Shown here: positions 10,284 through 19,552 of the stretch, one piece after another
Position numbering within the stretch: position 1 is the first letter of the stretch
How the letters are laid out: the number at the start of each line of letters is the position of its first letter
DNA from: Pseudomonas brassicacearum
GTDB lineage: Bacteria > Pseudomonadota > Gammaproteobacteria > Pseudomonadales > Pseudomonadaceae
Direction of reading: 5' to 3'
DNA length: 64,000 nucleotides
NCBI RefSeq assembly: GCF_000585995.1
Contig: NZ_CP007410.1
Location: 1,763,430-1,827,429 of the forward strand
Notes under the pieces: generated by a model
Told to the model about the DNA's origin: nothing
Database searches by the model: none
Seen by the model: the letters and a program-made list of their open reading frames with translations, nothing else
Made by a program: the position numbers and the translations under genes

Positions 10284-12473
10284 TCAAAACGTCTGCCCCA
10301 GGTTCAGGTACACCGCCTGTTCATCATCATCGTTAAAGCCATAACTGAAATTCAATGGCCCCAGCGGTGTGTCAAAGCCTAGGAAAATGCTGGCGGCATT
10401 GATGTAGCCGCTGTCGAATTCATTGTCGTTGTTCCACGCCCGGCCGCGTTCCAGAGAGCCGCCGATGTACAGTGGAAAGTCCAGCGGCAGGTAGGCCCGT
10501 GGCGTGAGCCGGCGGTAGTACACGGCGCGCATCAGGCTGATGTTCTGCCCGGATATGCCGTCTTCACGAAAGCCTGACAGCTGCCGAGCACCACCGAGTA
10601 CAAAGCTTGAAGTCACCACTTCGGCCGTGTCGAGGGTTCGGCCGTAGCGCCCGCCGAGGATGAAGGTGTCCGGGCCGCTGCTCAGGGCCTTGTCCAGTTT
10701 GAATTCCCACTGGCGATAACGCTCATCGGATCCCAACCCCGGTTCGTACTGGCGCCAGGTCAGGCCGATGTCTTCGCCTTCATGGGGGAAGTACACATTG
10801 TCGAAGGAATCGAATGAGTATTTCAGTTCGTAGAAGCCTTCGTTGAAGTTCTCGCTGGGCTGGTCGTGGTCGCCGATGCGCACGTCCGCCTTGCCCCAGG
10901 CTTGGCCGACACCGAAACGAATCTCGCCACTGTTGCCGATCTGGCGGCCTACGTTCAGGCCGAAGCCATAGCGCTCGACGCGATATTGGGCCACTGGATC
11001 GTTGTCCAGGATGGACTCCACGTTGCGCGATTCGAATTGCCCATAAGGGGCGATGAAGTAGCGCGAGCCAACATCCAGCGGTTGGTAAAACTCGCTGTAC
11101 AACTCTTGCTTGCCGCCGATTTGCGCCCGGGTCAGCCATTCGGCGCCCAGGCGATTGATGCCGTTGACCCGATAACTGGCACCGAGGTTGAAGGCGCTGT
11201 CGCCGCGCATGTCGTCCGACAGGCTCAGCCCCAGTCGCAGGTAGTCGGTGCCGGTGCGTTTGCCCCGGGCGCTGATCACCAGCGTATGGTCGGGCCCCTT
11301 GCGCACCACGCGATACTGCACTTGTTCGAAATAATCCAGGCCGTACAGCGTCCCCATGTCGCTCTGCAAGCGACCCAGGTCCAGTGGTTCGCCGATTTGC
11401 TGGCGCACGTAATAGCGAATCACGTCGTCGCCGACTTTCGAATCGTTCTCTACCCGAATCGCGGTGATGACCGGCGTGCGTTCGCTCGGGGTGCGCGCCG
11501 CCGTGAGAGCAGGATCGACCGGCTCGGCGGGACGCAGACGGGCCAGGCGAACCTCGAGTATCCGGGTGGCGCGGTAGCCGGCGTCGATCATTTCCTGGGC
11601 GCGACCGAAGTCAGTCGAGCCAAAGCTCGCCAGGGCCGGCTGGATCAGCACGTCGTCTTTTTTCAGCGTTGCCAACTGCTCTTCAGAGTTGCGCCGGGTC
11701 ATCAGGGTCGTCGACTGGTTCAGCACGTCGACCACCGTGACCAATTGCTTGCGGTTGCGCAGTGGTGTGCCGATGTCGACCACGATGGCCACGTCCACGC
11801 CCATTTGCCGGGCCACGTCCAGCGGGATGTTGTCGCTCATGCCGCCGTCCACCAACAGCCGGCCGTCCAGTTCCACCGGGGCGAACACCGCCGGGATCGA
11901 CATGCTGGCGCGAATCACTTTGGGCAGGTGGCCTTTGCTGAACACCACTTTTTCGCCGCTGGCGATGTCGGTCGCGACCGCGCGGAAAGGGATCGGCAGT
12001 TTGTCGAAGTTCCGGGTGTCGCTGGCGTGGGCCAACAGGCTTTCGAGCAGCAAGGCCAGGTTTTGGCCCTGAATGACCCCCAGTGGCAAACCGAGGCTGC
12101 CGTCATCGCGAAAGCTCAGTTTCTGTTTCACCAGGAAGTCCCGGTCATCCTGCTTGCGCCGGAACGGCACGTCCTTGCGTGGCGGAGCGTCGGAGAGTGC
12201 CTGTTGCCAGTCGATGCCCAGGGCGAGTTTCTCCAGTTCGTCGATCTTGTAGCCTGAGGCGTACAACCCGCCGATGACTGCGCCCATGCTGGTGCCGGCA
12301 ATCGCGTCAATCTTGATGCCTTGCTCTTCCAGGGCCTTGAGCACGCCGATGTGGGCCAGGCCGCGCGCCGCGCCGCCGGACAACACCAGGCCGATTTTCG
12401 GGCGCGGTGCTTCGACGGCATGAGTGAACAAGGGCATTAGCAACAGAAGCAGGCAGGGCAGCAGGCGGCGCAT
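10284..12473 (-). CDS. plpD: Patatin-like phospholipase of type Vd secretion (PlpD family)
   Basis: A 729-residue autotransporter-like lipase. A signal peptide (residues 1-20) precedes a patatin domain with the oxyanion-hole SGGAARG (32-38), nucleophile GTSMG (Ser62) and catalytic VDGG (Asp209). Then come a POTRA-like domain (about 340-410) and a C-terminal 16-strand Omp85/TpsB-type barrel that ends in a terminal phenylalanine. In P. aeruginosa PlpD the passenger is a class A1 phospholipase. I start at the ATG at 12473 (MRRLLPCLLLL) rather than the TTG at 12497. The divergent SelW-like gene begins 70 bp away, so both promoters share that short region. Confidence 0.93.
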   Translation of the reverse strand: MRRLLPCLLLLLMPLFTHAVEAPRPKIGLVLSGGAARGLAHIGVLKALEEQGIKIDAIAGTSMGAVIGGLYASGYKIDELEKLALGIDWQQALSDAPPRKDVPFRRKQDDRDFLVKQKLSFRDDGSLGLPLGVIQGQNLALLLESLLAHASDTRNFDKLPIPFRAVATDIASGEKVVFSKGHLPKVIRASMSIPAVFAPVELDGRLLVDGGMSDNIPLDVARQMGVDVAIVVDIGTPLRNRKQLVTVVDVLNQSTTLMTRRNSEEQLATLKKDDVLIQPALASFGSTDFGRAQEMIDAGYRATRILEVRLARLRPAEPVDPALTAARTPSERTPVITAIRVENDSKVGDDVIRYYVRQQIGEPLDLGRLQSDMGTLYGLDYFEQVQYRVVRKGPDHTLVISARGKRTGTDYLRLGLSLSDDMRGDSAFNLGASYRVNGINRLGAEWLTRAQIGGKQELYSEFYQPLDVGSRYFIAPYGQFESRNVESILDNDPVAQYRVERYGFGLNVGRQIGNSGEIRFGVGQAWGKADVRIGDHDQPSENFNEGFYELKYSFDSFDNVYFPHEGEDIGLTWRQYEPGLGSDERYRQWEFKLDKALSSGPDTFILGGRYGRTLDTAEVVTSSFVLGGARQLSGFREDGISGQNISLMRAVYYRRLTPRAYLPLDFPLYIGGSLERGRAWNNDNEFDSGYINAASIFLGFDTPLGPLNFSYGFNDDDEQAVYLNLGQTF

Positions 12474-12543
12474 CGTCAATCTCGGGCGGGCGATCAAAGG
12501 CGAGTATTATAGCGACGCCTTCGAACCCAGGAGTCCACCCGCA

Positions 12544-12831
12544 ATGACCGAACACAAACCGGAAGTCGTCATCACCTATTGCACCCAGTGCCAATGGCTG
12601 TTGCGCGCCGCCTGGCTGGCGCAGGAACTGCTCAGCACTTTCAGCGATGACTTGGGCAAAGTGTCTTTGGTGCCGGGCACCGGCGGGATATTCCACATCA
12701 GTTGCGACGGCACGCAGCTCTGGGAACGCAAGGCCGATGGTGGTTTCCCCGAAGCCAAGGTCCTCAAACAACGGGTTCGCGACCAGATCGATCCGGCCCG
12801 GGACCTGGGCCACAACGACCGGGTTCAGTGA
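12544..12831 (+). CDS. SelW/SelT/SelH (Rdx) family protein, cysteine form
   Basis: A 95-residue thioredoxin-fold protein with the CxxC redox motif CTQC at residues 13-16. In animal selenoprotein W the second position is selenocysteine; here both are cysteine. The later GTGGIFHI and GGFPEAKVLKQRVRD segments are family signatures. The function is presumed redox or glutathione-linked but undefined in bacteria. The upstream open frame to 12424 runs antisense over plpD, so the ATG at 12544, after an AGGAG-like site, is preferred. The last seven bases overlap the convergent DMT transporter gene. Confidence 0.9.
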   Translation: MTEHKPEVVITYCTQCQWLLRAAWLAQELLSTFSDDLGKVSLVPGTGGIFHISCDGTQLWERKADGGFPEAKVLKQRVRDQIDPARDLGHNDRVQ

Positions 12832-13718
12832 GACGCCGCTTCGGTGCCAACCCCCGGTTTCCTTGAGCTGCCGCCCAGTTGGCTCGACACCACGATGGCG
12901 GCGATGATCACCACGCCCCCCAGCAGCATGCGCAGTGTCGGATTTTCATCGAACAGCAGCCAGGCCATGGTGATGCCGTAGACCGGCTCCATGGCGAACA
13001 CCACCGCTGCGGTGCGAGCCTTGATCACCGCCAGGCTGGCGACGAACAGGCTGTGGGCCAGGCCAGTGCAGAACACACCGAGCAACGCGATCCACAGCCA
13101 GTCGAGCGGGCGCACGTCGCTCAGTTGTGGCGCGGCCATCGGCAACAGACACAACCCGACCACCAGGTTCTGGCACAACGCGGCCTGGACCGGTGGTACC
13201 CGGGCGGAACCGGCGCGGTTGGTCAGTGACAGCAGGGAAAACAGCAATCCAGAGGCCACGGCCCACAGCAGTCCGGTGGTGGCGCCACTGGCCAGGTCGA
13301 AGTTCGGCGTGACCAGCACCAGGCCGACGCTCACCAATACCACCAGCAGGATTTCATTGAGGCGAATCCGCTCGCGGAAAATCAGCCCCTCGAGCAGCAC
13401 CGTAAAAGCTGGGAAACTGGCGAATCCCAACGTGGCGATGGCCACGCCGGCGATTTTCACCGAGATGAAAAAGCTCACCCAGTGCCCGGTCAACAACAGC
13501 CCACCGAGCAGCAAGCGGCGGCCGTCCTGGGCCCGGAGTTTCTGCCAGCGGGTGCTGCTGGCGAAGCGGGCAAAAACCGCCAGGGCCAACACCGCGAATA
13601 CGGCGCGACCGAAGACGATGACCGTCGGCGAGGCGGCGGCGAGTTTGCCGAATACACCGGTCAGGCCAAACATGAGTGCGCCGATGTGCAGGGCGCCGAG
13701 GGCGGTACGGGGTGTCAT
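12825..13718 (-). CDS. EamA/DMT superfamily transporter
   Basis: A 297-residue integral membrane protein with about ten hydrophobic segments arranged as two EamA halves (for example FGLTGVFGKLAAASPTVIVFGRAVFA near the start and VFAMEPVYGITMAWLLF in the second half). Members export amino acids or metabolites; the substrate is not predictable here. It overlaps the SelW-like gene by seven bases at its 3' end and lies 93 bp downstream of an AraC-type regulator on the same strand, which is a plausible controller. Confidence 0.9.
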   Translation of the reverse strand: MTPRTALGALHIGALMFGLTGVFGKLAAASPTVIVFGRAVFAVLALAVFARFASSTRWQKLRAQDGRRLLLGGLLLTGHWVSFFISVKIAGVAIATLGFASFPAFTVLLEGLIFRERIRLNEILLVVLVSVGLVLVTPNFDLASGATTGLLWAVASGLLFSLLSLTNRAGSARVPPVQAALCQNLVVGLCLLPMAAPQLSDVRPLDWLWIALLGVFCTGLAHSLFVASLAVIKARTAAVVFAMEPVYGITMAWLLFDENPTLRMLLGGVVIIAAIVVSSQLGGSSRKPGVGTEAASH

Positions 13719-13811
13719 TGCGGTCCTTGTTCAAACGGTTGCGGATCAGGGTATTGAACCCTTGGCTGGCCGTTTTTGTCTGTCGCGATCCTAGCGATTT
13801 TTAGCGCGAAG

Positions 13812-14561
13812 CTAGCGTCGGCGTCGCAGCTTGCCCGGCGAGGCGCCGAATTCGCGCAGCACTGCCGCGGCGAAGGCGCTTTGGGAGCTGTAGCCGACCC
13901 GATGGGCGATTTCACCGATAGGCAGGTCCGAACCGCGCAGTAATTCGACGGCCTTGTGCAAGCGGCGGCTGCGGATGTAATCCATCGGGGTTTGCCCACA
14001 TTCGGCGACGAATCGCGCATGCAGGCGGGCACTGGAGAGCCCTGCGACCTGCGCCAGGTCCGCCACTTGCAGCGGATAGGCGGCGTATTGGTCGATATGG
14101 GCATTGAGTGCGGCGTAGGGCAGGCGCCGACCGCCGACCGTTTCGGGGCGAGCGCCATTGAGGCTGGCCAGGAGCAGCACTGCGCCTTGCTGGGCGATCA
14201 CCGGGTCCTGCACCGGACTCCCGGCAAGCCAACTGACCAATTGGCTTTGCCCCGCATCCAGGGGCAGGCGAGCGCTGTCGTCGAGCAAACGGCGGCTGGC
14301 GTCGGCATGATCCCCCAGGGATTGCCCGAGCCATTCATCGCTCGGCACATCCAGCACCAGGCAACGACTGCCATGGGGGCTGCCGCACGCGTGATGGGCG
14401 CCGGCCGGTACCACCACGAAACTCTGTTGCACCACTTGGCTGCCGCACCCTTCGACCTCGAAATCCAGCGCGCCGGACAGCCCGAACACCAGTTGGGCAT
14501 GGTCGTGGCTGTGGACAATCAAGTCGTGGCTGTATTGGCGTAGCGTGAGGATCGGTCTCAT
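13812..14561 (-). CDS. AraC family regulator with cupin sensor domain
   Basis: A 249-residue protein. The N-terminal half is a cupin-like ligand domain (HSHDHAQLVFGLSGALDFEVEG, with SFVVVPAGAHHACG). The C-terminal hundred residues hold the two AraC helix-turn-helix motifs (LQVADLAQVAGLSSARLHARF and IGEIAHRVGYSSQSAFAAAV). It precedes the DMT transporter gene in the same direction, so it probably controls an efflux function. The inducer is unknown. Confidence 0.9.
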   Translation of the reverse strand: MRPILTLRQYSHDLIVHSHDHAQLVFGLSGALDFEVEGCGSQVVQQSFVVVPAGAHHACGSPHGSRCLVLDVPSDEWLGQSLGDHADASRRLLDDSARLPLDAGQSQLVSWLAGSPVQDPVIAQQGAVLLLASLNGARPETVGGRRLPYAALNAHIDQYAAYPLQVADLAQVAGLSSARLHARFVAECGQTPMDYIRSRRLHKAVELLRGSDLPIGEIAHRVGYSSQSAFAAAVLREFGASPGKLRRRR

Positions 14562-14695
14562 CGCGGTCTCCCGTGGCAGGCGGTCAGTCTACACCGAGGG
14601 CGCGGCGCCTCGCGCTGTCATGTAATCGACTTGTGTTTGTCATGGGCCATTAACCGCTGGCGTGCACAGTGGCACAAACGATCAGAGGGTTGCCC

Positions 14696-15511
14696 ATGAC
14701 CAGCGCCGAGCTCGCCAGACCCAGCCGCAAACAGCGTGTTCGCACCCTATGGATTTCCGATGTGCACCTGGGCACTCGGGATTGCCAGGCCGAGCACTTG
14801 TCGCAGTTCCTCAAGGGCTATCACGCCGACAAGATCTACCTGGTCGGAGACATCATCGACGGCTGGAAGCTGCGCGGTGGCATGTACTGGCCCCAGGCTC
14901 ATACCAACGTCATTCGCCGCTTGCTGACCATGAGCAAGCGCGGCACCGAGGTCATTTACGTCACCGGTAACCATGATGAATTCCTGCGGCGTTATTCGAA
15001 GTTGATCCTGGGCAATATCCAGTTGGTGGACGAAGCCGTGCACGTCACCGCCGACGGTCGGCACCTGCTGGTGATCCATGGCGATCAATTCGACGTCATC
15101 ACCCGTTACCACCGTTGGCTGGCGTTCCTTGGCGATTCGGCCTACGAGTTCACCCTCACGCTGAACCGTTGGCTCAACCATTGGCGAGCCCGTTATGGCT
15201 ACGGTTACTGGTCGTTATCGGCGTACCTCAAGCACAAGGTCAAGACGGCCGTCAGCTTCATCAGCGATTTCGAAGAAGCCATCGCCCATGAGTGTGTGAA
15301 GCGCGAACTGCATGGCGTGGTGTGTGGGCATATTCACCATGCCGAGATTCGGATGGTGGGCGAGGTGGAGTACCTCAATTGTGGCGATTGGGTCGAGTCG
15401 TGCACGGCGCTGATCGAACATTGGGATGGGTCGATCGAGCTGTATCGGCTGGCGGAGGCTCAGGCGCGGGAGGCGCTGCTCAAGGCCGAAAAGGTCGCCG
15501 AACCTGCGTGA
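14696..15511 (+). CDS. Metallophosphoesterase, UDP-2,3-diacylglucosamine diphosphatase-like
   Basis: A 271-residue calcineurin-like phosphoesterase with a complete dimetal site: DVH (Asp22, His24), GD (Asp52), GNHDE (Asn92, His93) and GHIH (His212, His214). The family includes LpxH and several LpxH-like paralogues in Pseudomonas; this protein resembles the YbbF/LpxH2-type group rather than canonical LpxH, so a lipid A role is uncertain. The ATG at 14696 with AGAGGG upstream is chosen over the in-frame GTG at 14669. It reads divergently from the AraC gene at 14561. Confidence 0.88.
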   Translation: MTSAELARPSRKQRVRTLWISDVHLGTRDCQAEHLSQFLKGYHADKIYLVGDIIDGWKLRGGMYWPQAHTNVIRRLLTMSKRGTEVIYVTGNHDEFLRRYSKLILGNIQLVDEAVHVTADGRHLLVIHGDQFDVITRYHRWLAFLGDSAYEFTLTLNRWLNHWRARYGYGYWSLSAYLKHKVKTAVSFISDFEEAIAHECVKRELHGVVCGHIHHAEIRMVGEVEYLNCGDWVESCTALIEHWDGSIELYRLAEAQAREALLKAEKVAEPA

Positions 15512-15524
15512 GTCTTACACCCTT

Positions 15525-15653
15525 GTGGCGAGGGGATTTATCCCCGTTGGGCTGCGTAGCAGCCCCCTCGGTTTATCAGGTAGATCGCAAACTCAGGTAG
15601 TCATTTTGGGGCTGCTGCGCAGCCCAGCGGGGATAAATCCCCTCGCCACAGGG
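15525..15653. repeat. REP pair of the GTGGCGAGGGGATTTATCCCC type
   Basis: Two inverted units with GTGGCGAGGGGATTTATCCCCG arms and GGGCTGCGTAGCAGCCC / GGGCTGCTGCGCAGCCC hairpins. This is a third sequence variant in the window. It separates the convergent phosphoesterase and HD-domain genes. Confidence 0.9.
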
Positions 15654-15665
15654 GCGCTGTGTCTG

Positions 15666-16253
15666 TCAGGCCGGTATGTCAGCCATCGCCGCCTTGTAGA
15701 TCGACTGCTTTGGCGCGGCGAATAGCCTTTCCAGCATCGGCTCGAAGAAACTCAACGGCAGGGTGTCGTACTCGGCATCGAACGCGGCCGCGTCGTACTT
15801 CGCACAAAAATCAATGGTCGCCTGGTACTGCGGATGCCCGCTGAATTGCTCCCGCAGGTGCCGATCCATGCCCAGGTGATGAAAGAAGTAATACCCCTGG
15901 AAGATCCCGTGTTTCTCCACCATCCACAGGTTTTCGGCGCTGACGAAGGGCTTGAGGATGGCTGCGGCGATGTCCGGGTGGTTGTAAGAGCCCAGCGTGT
16001 CGCCGATGTCGTGGAGCAGGGCGCAGATCACGTATTCCTCATCCCGCCCGTCCCGGTAGGCCCGGGTGGCGGTTTGCAGGGAGTGGGTCAGGCGATCCAC
16101 CGGGAACCCGCCGAAGTCTCCGTCCAGCAATTTCAGGTGGGTCAGGATCCGGCCCGGCAATTGCCGTGCGTAGGCGCTGAAGTCGGCTGCGATGATCGCC
16201 CAGTCTTGATGGGTGCCGTCCTGCATGTGGGTAAAGCCTGCGCGTGAGCTCAT
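15666..16253 (-). CDS. HD-domain phosphohydrolase-like protein
   Basis: A 195-residue protein with the HD signature LLHDIGDTLG (His81, Asp82) and further histidines in EKHGIFQGYYFFHHLGMD, a layout shared by HD-domain hydrolases and by the PhnZ/MIOX-like mixed-valence di-iron oxygenases. Which chemistry applies cannot be decided. The ATG at 16253 follows AAAGGATG. A Mpo1-like gene lies immediately upstream on the same strand, 25 bp away, suggesting an operon. Confidence 0.8.
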   Translation of the reverse strand: MSSRAGFTHMQDGTHQDWAIIAADFSAYARQLPGRILTHLKLLDGDFGGFPVDRLTHSLQTATRAYRDGRDEEYVICALLHDIGDTLGSYNHPDIAAAILKPFVSAENLWMVEKHGIFQGYYFFHHLGMDRHLREQFSGHPQYQATIDFCAKYDAAAFDAEYDTLPLSFFEPMLERLFAAPKQSIYKAAMADIPA

Positions 16254-16278
16254 CGATCATCCTTTGATTGCATGGCTG

Positions 16279-16590
16279 CTAGAACGCGACCTTGCCCAGC
16301 AGCATGTCGCGGTACATGGCGAAGTCGCCGAGCAAACTGTAGAACGGATACTGGAAAGTGGCGGGGCGGTTCTTTTCGAAGAAAAAGTGCCCGACCCAGG
16401 CGAAGCCGTAGCCCGCGACAGGCAGGGCGAGCAACCACCACCAAGTACCCGCGACGAACGCCAGGAGGAAAATCAGCATCAGCAGGGAAGTGCCGACAAA
16501 GTGCAGTCGTCGGCAGGTGCTGTTGCTGTGCTCGCTGAGGTAATACGGGTAGAACTCAGCGAAGCTGTTGAATCGTCGGGTGTTTTCCAA
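16279..16590 (-). CDS. Mpo1-like (DUF962) membrane protein
   Basis: A 103-residue protein with the DUF962 signatures RFNSFAEFYPYYLSEHS at the N-terminus, two central hydrophobic segments, and GHFFFEKNRPATFQYP. Yeast Mpo1 is an iron(II) dioxygenase that alpha-oxidises 2-hydroxy fatty acids; a similar lipid role is possible here. The frame extends to 16638, but conservation begins at ENTRRF, so I use the TTG at 16590 with AAAGAG upstream. Start confidence is moderate. Confidence 0.85.
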   Translation of the reverse strand: MENTRRFNSFAEFYPYYLSEHSNSTCRRLHFVGTSLLMLIFLLAFVAGTWWWLLALPVAGYGFAWVGHFFFEKNRPATFQYPFYSLLGDFAMYRDMLLGKVAF

Positions 16591-16695
16591 GACTGGGGGC
16601 TCTTTGGTTATTTTTCTGGTGAGTTTTGCATCCAACAACCTGATTGAAGTCTAGAGCTACCATTTGCTACAGCCAGTGACAATAAGCGCCACTCT

Positions 16696-16855
16696 AGTGT
16701 CCTGTCTTACAAATACTGCTCTTTTTGGACGGCGTCTGTTGCCGTCATGCTGCGTTGCCGCTCCTCGCCATAGCGGGCTATGACTCGTCGCGGCGCCTTG
16801 CCTGACGACAACAGCCGCTCGCCCAAAAGGAGCATTATTTGTAAGACAGGACACT
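16696..16855. mobile_element. 160-bp palindromic MITE-like element
   Basis: The ends are a 20-base inverted repeat: AGTGTCCTGTCTTACAAATA begins at 16696 and its exact complement ends at 16855. The similarity continues inward with mismatches (TGCTC/GAGCA, then a GTTG(C/T)CGTCA region) to the middle near CATAGCGGGCTATG, so the whole element can fold into one long hairpin. It has no coding capacity. It lies within the 321-bp gap 16591-16911, between the divergent Mpo1-like and AraC genes. No convincing target duplication was found. Confidence 0.7.
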
Positions 16856-16911
16856 GGTATCCTTCGCAAATCCAGCCGTACCCCGCGGCTCGTCATGCAA
16901 GTAAAAACGTC

Positions 16912-17934
16912 ATGAACGAACGAACGACTTCTTCAAGCTGGGCGATGGGGATTGTCAAGGCGCTGGAAATGGACGGTCTGGATTGTCGGGCGCTGTTCAA
17001 GCAACTGGGGCTGGACTTTGACGCGCTGGACGATCCGGATGCGCGCTTTCCCCAGGACTCGATGACGCGACTCTGGCAGCGGGCGGTGGAGTTGTCGGGC
17101 AACCCGGCCATCGCCCTGAACATGGGCAAAGTGGTGCGCCCGGCATCCTTTCATGTGGTCGGTTACGCCTTGATGTCGAGTCGCACCTTGGTGGAGGGTT
17201 TCCAGCGGCTGGTGCGTTATCAGCGGATCATCGCCGAAAGTGCCGACTTGAGTTTTCGCCGACTGGAGGAGGGCTACGGGCTGATTCTGACGGTGCATGG
17301 CGACCATCTCCCACCCACCCGCCAAAGTGCCGAAGCCTCCCTGGCTTGTGCATTGGCCATGTGTAACTGGCTGACCGGGCGCACCCTGCATCCGGTGAAA
17401 GTGTTGTTTCAGGGCACTGAACCCGTTGACCTGATCCCTTATCAACAAGCGTTTCACGCGCCGCTGGTGTTCGGCGCAGCCTATGACGCGTTGATCTTCG
17501 AACGGGCCGACATGGAAGCGCCGCTGCCCACGGCCAACGACGCCATGGCGCAGCTCCATGATCGGTTTGCCGGTGAGTATCTGGCGCGGTTTTCGGGAAG
17601 CCGCGTGACCCACAAGGCGCGGCAAGTGCTGTGTCGGCTACTGCCCCAGGGCGAGCCCAAGCGTGATGTGGTGGCGCAGGCGCTGCACTTGTCCCAACGC
17701 ACCTTGCAGCGGCGCTTGCAGGAGGAAGGCACCAGTTTCCAGAGCCTGCTCGACGACACTCGCCGCGAACTGGCCGAGCAATACCTGGCACAACCGGCCA
17801 TGACCCTGCTGGAAATCGCCTATCTGTTGGGGTTTGCCGACCCGAGTAATTTCTTTCGCGCCTTTCGCCGCTGGTTCAACACCACGCCCGGTGAATACCG
17901 GGCGCGGGCCGAGCGCGGCCAAGCCGGTCAGTGA
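16912..17934 (+). CDS. AraC family regulator with arabinose-binding-type N-domain
   Basis: A 340-residue protein with a long N-terminal Arabinose_bd domain (MDGLDCRALFKQLGL, then HVVGYALMSSRTLVEGFQRLVRY) and a C-terminal AraC DNA-binding domain (VVAQALHLSQRTLQRRLQEEG and LLEIAYLLGFADPSNFFRAFRRW). Related Pseudomonas proteins such as OruR control catabolic genes, but no obvious catabolic target is adjacent. The frame runs upstream through the MITE-like element; the ATG at 16912 starts the conserved region. The last seven bases overlap the convergent trkH gene. The element at 16696-16855 lies in its promoter region. Confidence 0.9.
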   Translation: MNERTTSSSWAMGIVKALEMDGLDCRALFKQLGLDFDALDDPDARFPQDSMTRLWQRAVELSGNPAIALNMGKVVRPASFHVVGYALMSSRTLVEGFQRLVRYQRIIAESADLSFRRLEEGYGLILTVHGDHLPPTRQSAEASLACALAMCNWLTGRTLHPVKVLFQGTEPVDLIPYQQAFHAPLVFGAAYDALIFERADMEAPLPTANDAMAQLHDRFAGEYLARFSGSRVTHKARQVLCRLLPQGEPKRDVVAQALHLSQRTLQRRLQEEGTSFQSLLDDTRRELAEQYLAQPAMTLLEIAYLLGFADPSNFFRAFRRWFNTTPGEYRARAERGQAGQ

Positions 17935-19382
17935 CGCCAGAACGCCGGGATACACAACACGAACACCGTGATGATCTCCAACCGGCCCAGCAACATGCCC
18001 CCCGACAGAATCCACTTGGCCGCATCCGGCAGCGGTGCGAAGTTGCCGGCCGGGCCAATGGTCTCCCCCAACCCCGGGCCGACACCGGAGACGGTACTGG
18101 CCGCGCCGGTCAGTGCCGTCATCCATTCCACGCCTAGCAGCGACAGCAGCAGCGCGATCACGCAGATGGTGATGGCGAAGAAGAACGAGAAGGTGAGAAT
18201 CGAGCGGACGATTTCTTCGTCGAGGCGATGGCCGTTGTATTTCTGCTTGATCACCGCACGCGGGTGGATCAGTTGATTAAGGTTGGCCCGGAGCAGGATG
18301 TAGGCGACCTGGAAGCGGAAGATCTTGATCCCGCCGGCTGTCGAGCCCGAGCAGCCACCGACGAACCCCAGGTAAAAGAACAGCATCAGTGAGAAATTAC
18401 CCCACAGGCTGTAGTCCCCCAGAGCGAAGCCGGTGGTGGTGACGATCGACGTCACGTTCAACGCCACGTGCCGCAGCGCGTCCAGCCAATGCAGGTCGGT
18501 GGTCAACCAATACCAGGTGCCGAGCACCAGCCAGGTCACCAGCAGCACGCCGATCAGCCCTTGGACCTGCTGATCCTTGATCAGCGCCCGACGATTGCCT
18601 CGCAGCGTCGAGACATACAGGGCAAACGGCAGGCTGCCGAGGATCATGATGACGATGGCGACCCAGTGCACGGCCGGTTCGGTCCATTTGGCCAGGGACA
18701 GGTCGGAGGTGGAAAAACCGCCGGTGGAGATCGCCGACATCGAATGGTTGATGGCATCGAACAGGCCCATCCCGGCCCACCAGAGCGCCAGGGTGCCGAG
18801 GATGGTGATGCCCACGTAGGACGCCACGATCAGCCGCGCCACCATGTGCGAGCGGGGCATGACTTTTTCCGAGCGGTCCGACGATTCGGTCTGGAACAGC
18901 CGCATGCCACCGATGCGCAACAGCGGCAGGATCGCCACGGCCATGCCGATGAAGCCGATCCCGCCGAGCCAGTGCAGCAACGAGCGCCACATCAGGATGC
19001 CGGGGGACATGGTGTCCAGGCCGCTCAGGACGGTGGCGCCGGTGGCGGTGATCCCCGACATGCTTTCGAAGAACGAATCCGTGTAGCTGATGTGCTGGGT
19101 CAGCAGGAACGGCAGCGCGGCAAAGATACACACCACCAGCCAACTGCTGACAGTCAGCAGGTACATGTCGCGCGGGCGCAGGTGTATATGTTCCGGGCGT
19201 CCGGGAAGCACCAGGGCCAGGCCGGCGACGAAGGTGATCATGCTCGACCAGAGGAACGACGGCAGATCGCCGGTACGCTCGAAGATCAGCAAGGTGGCCA
19301 TGGGCACGACCATGAAGATCGCCAGGGTGATCAGGAAGATGCCGATAATGAAACCAATGATCCGCAGGGTCGGCAACGCCAT
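17928..19382 (-). CDS. trkH: Trk system potassium uptake protein TrkH
   Basis: A 484-residue inner-membrane K+ transporter with four pseudo-repeats, each with a selectivity-filter segment: SGITATGATVL, SAISTGGFSTSD, TSIVTTTGFALGDY and STVSGVGPGLG. The conserved GGIGFIGMAVAILPLLRIGGM and GCSGSTAGGIKIFR segments fit TrkH/KtrB. It normally works with the NAD-binding protein TrkA, which is not in this window. The ATG at 19382 starts the hydrophobic MALPTLRIIGFIIG. Confidence 0.95.
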   Translation of the reverse strand: MALPTLRIIGFIIGIFLITLAIFMVVPMATLLIFERTGDLPSFLWSSMITFVAGLALVLPGRPEHIHLRPRDMYLLTVSSWLVVCIFAALPFLLTQHISYTDSFFESMSGITATGATVLSGLDTMSPGILMWRSLLHWLGGIGFIGMAVAILPLLRIGGMRLFQTESSDRSEKVMPRSHMVARLIVASYVGITILGTLALWWAGMGLFDAINHSMSAISTGGFSTSDLSLAKWTEPAVHWVAIVIMILGSLPFALYVSTLRGNRRALIKDQQVQGLIGVLLVTWLVLGTWYWLTTDLHWLDALRHVALNVTSIVTTTGFALGDYSLWGNFSLMLFFYLGFVGGCSGSTAGGIKIFRFQVAYILLRANLNQLIHPRAVIKQKYNGHRLDEEIVRSILTFSFFFAITICVIALLLSLLGVEWMTALTGAASTVSGVGPGLGETIGPAGNFAPLPDAAKWILSGGMLLGRLEIITVFVLCIPAFWRH

Positions 19383-19552
19383 GAAGTCCGCTCGGGCTGA
19401 AAGGGGAGGGCGCCATTCTACCTGCGACCAGCGGCATGTAAACCGGCACCCGGCGACGCTTGGGGCGAGCGCACCTCGGGTGGCGGAATTTGAACTAACG
19501 AACTCGCGTACATGCCACTAGAATAGCCAGACATTTTTTCAGGAGGTGGCCG

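Noticed and set aside
10866..12257. 463-codon plus-strand ORF opposite plpD
   Set aside because: It lies entirely antisense to a gene with intact catalytic motifs; the product has no recognisable fold or ribosome site.
18468..19400. 310-codon plus-strand ORF opposite trkH
   Set aside because: A histidine-, glycine- and arginine-rich shadow typical of antisense frames in GC-rich membrane protein genes.
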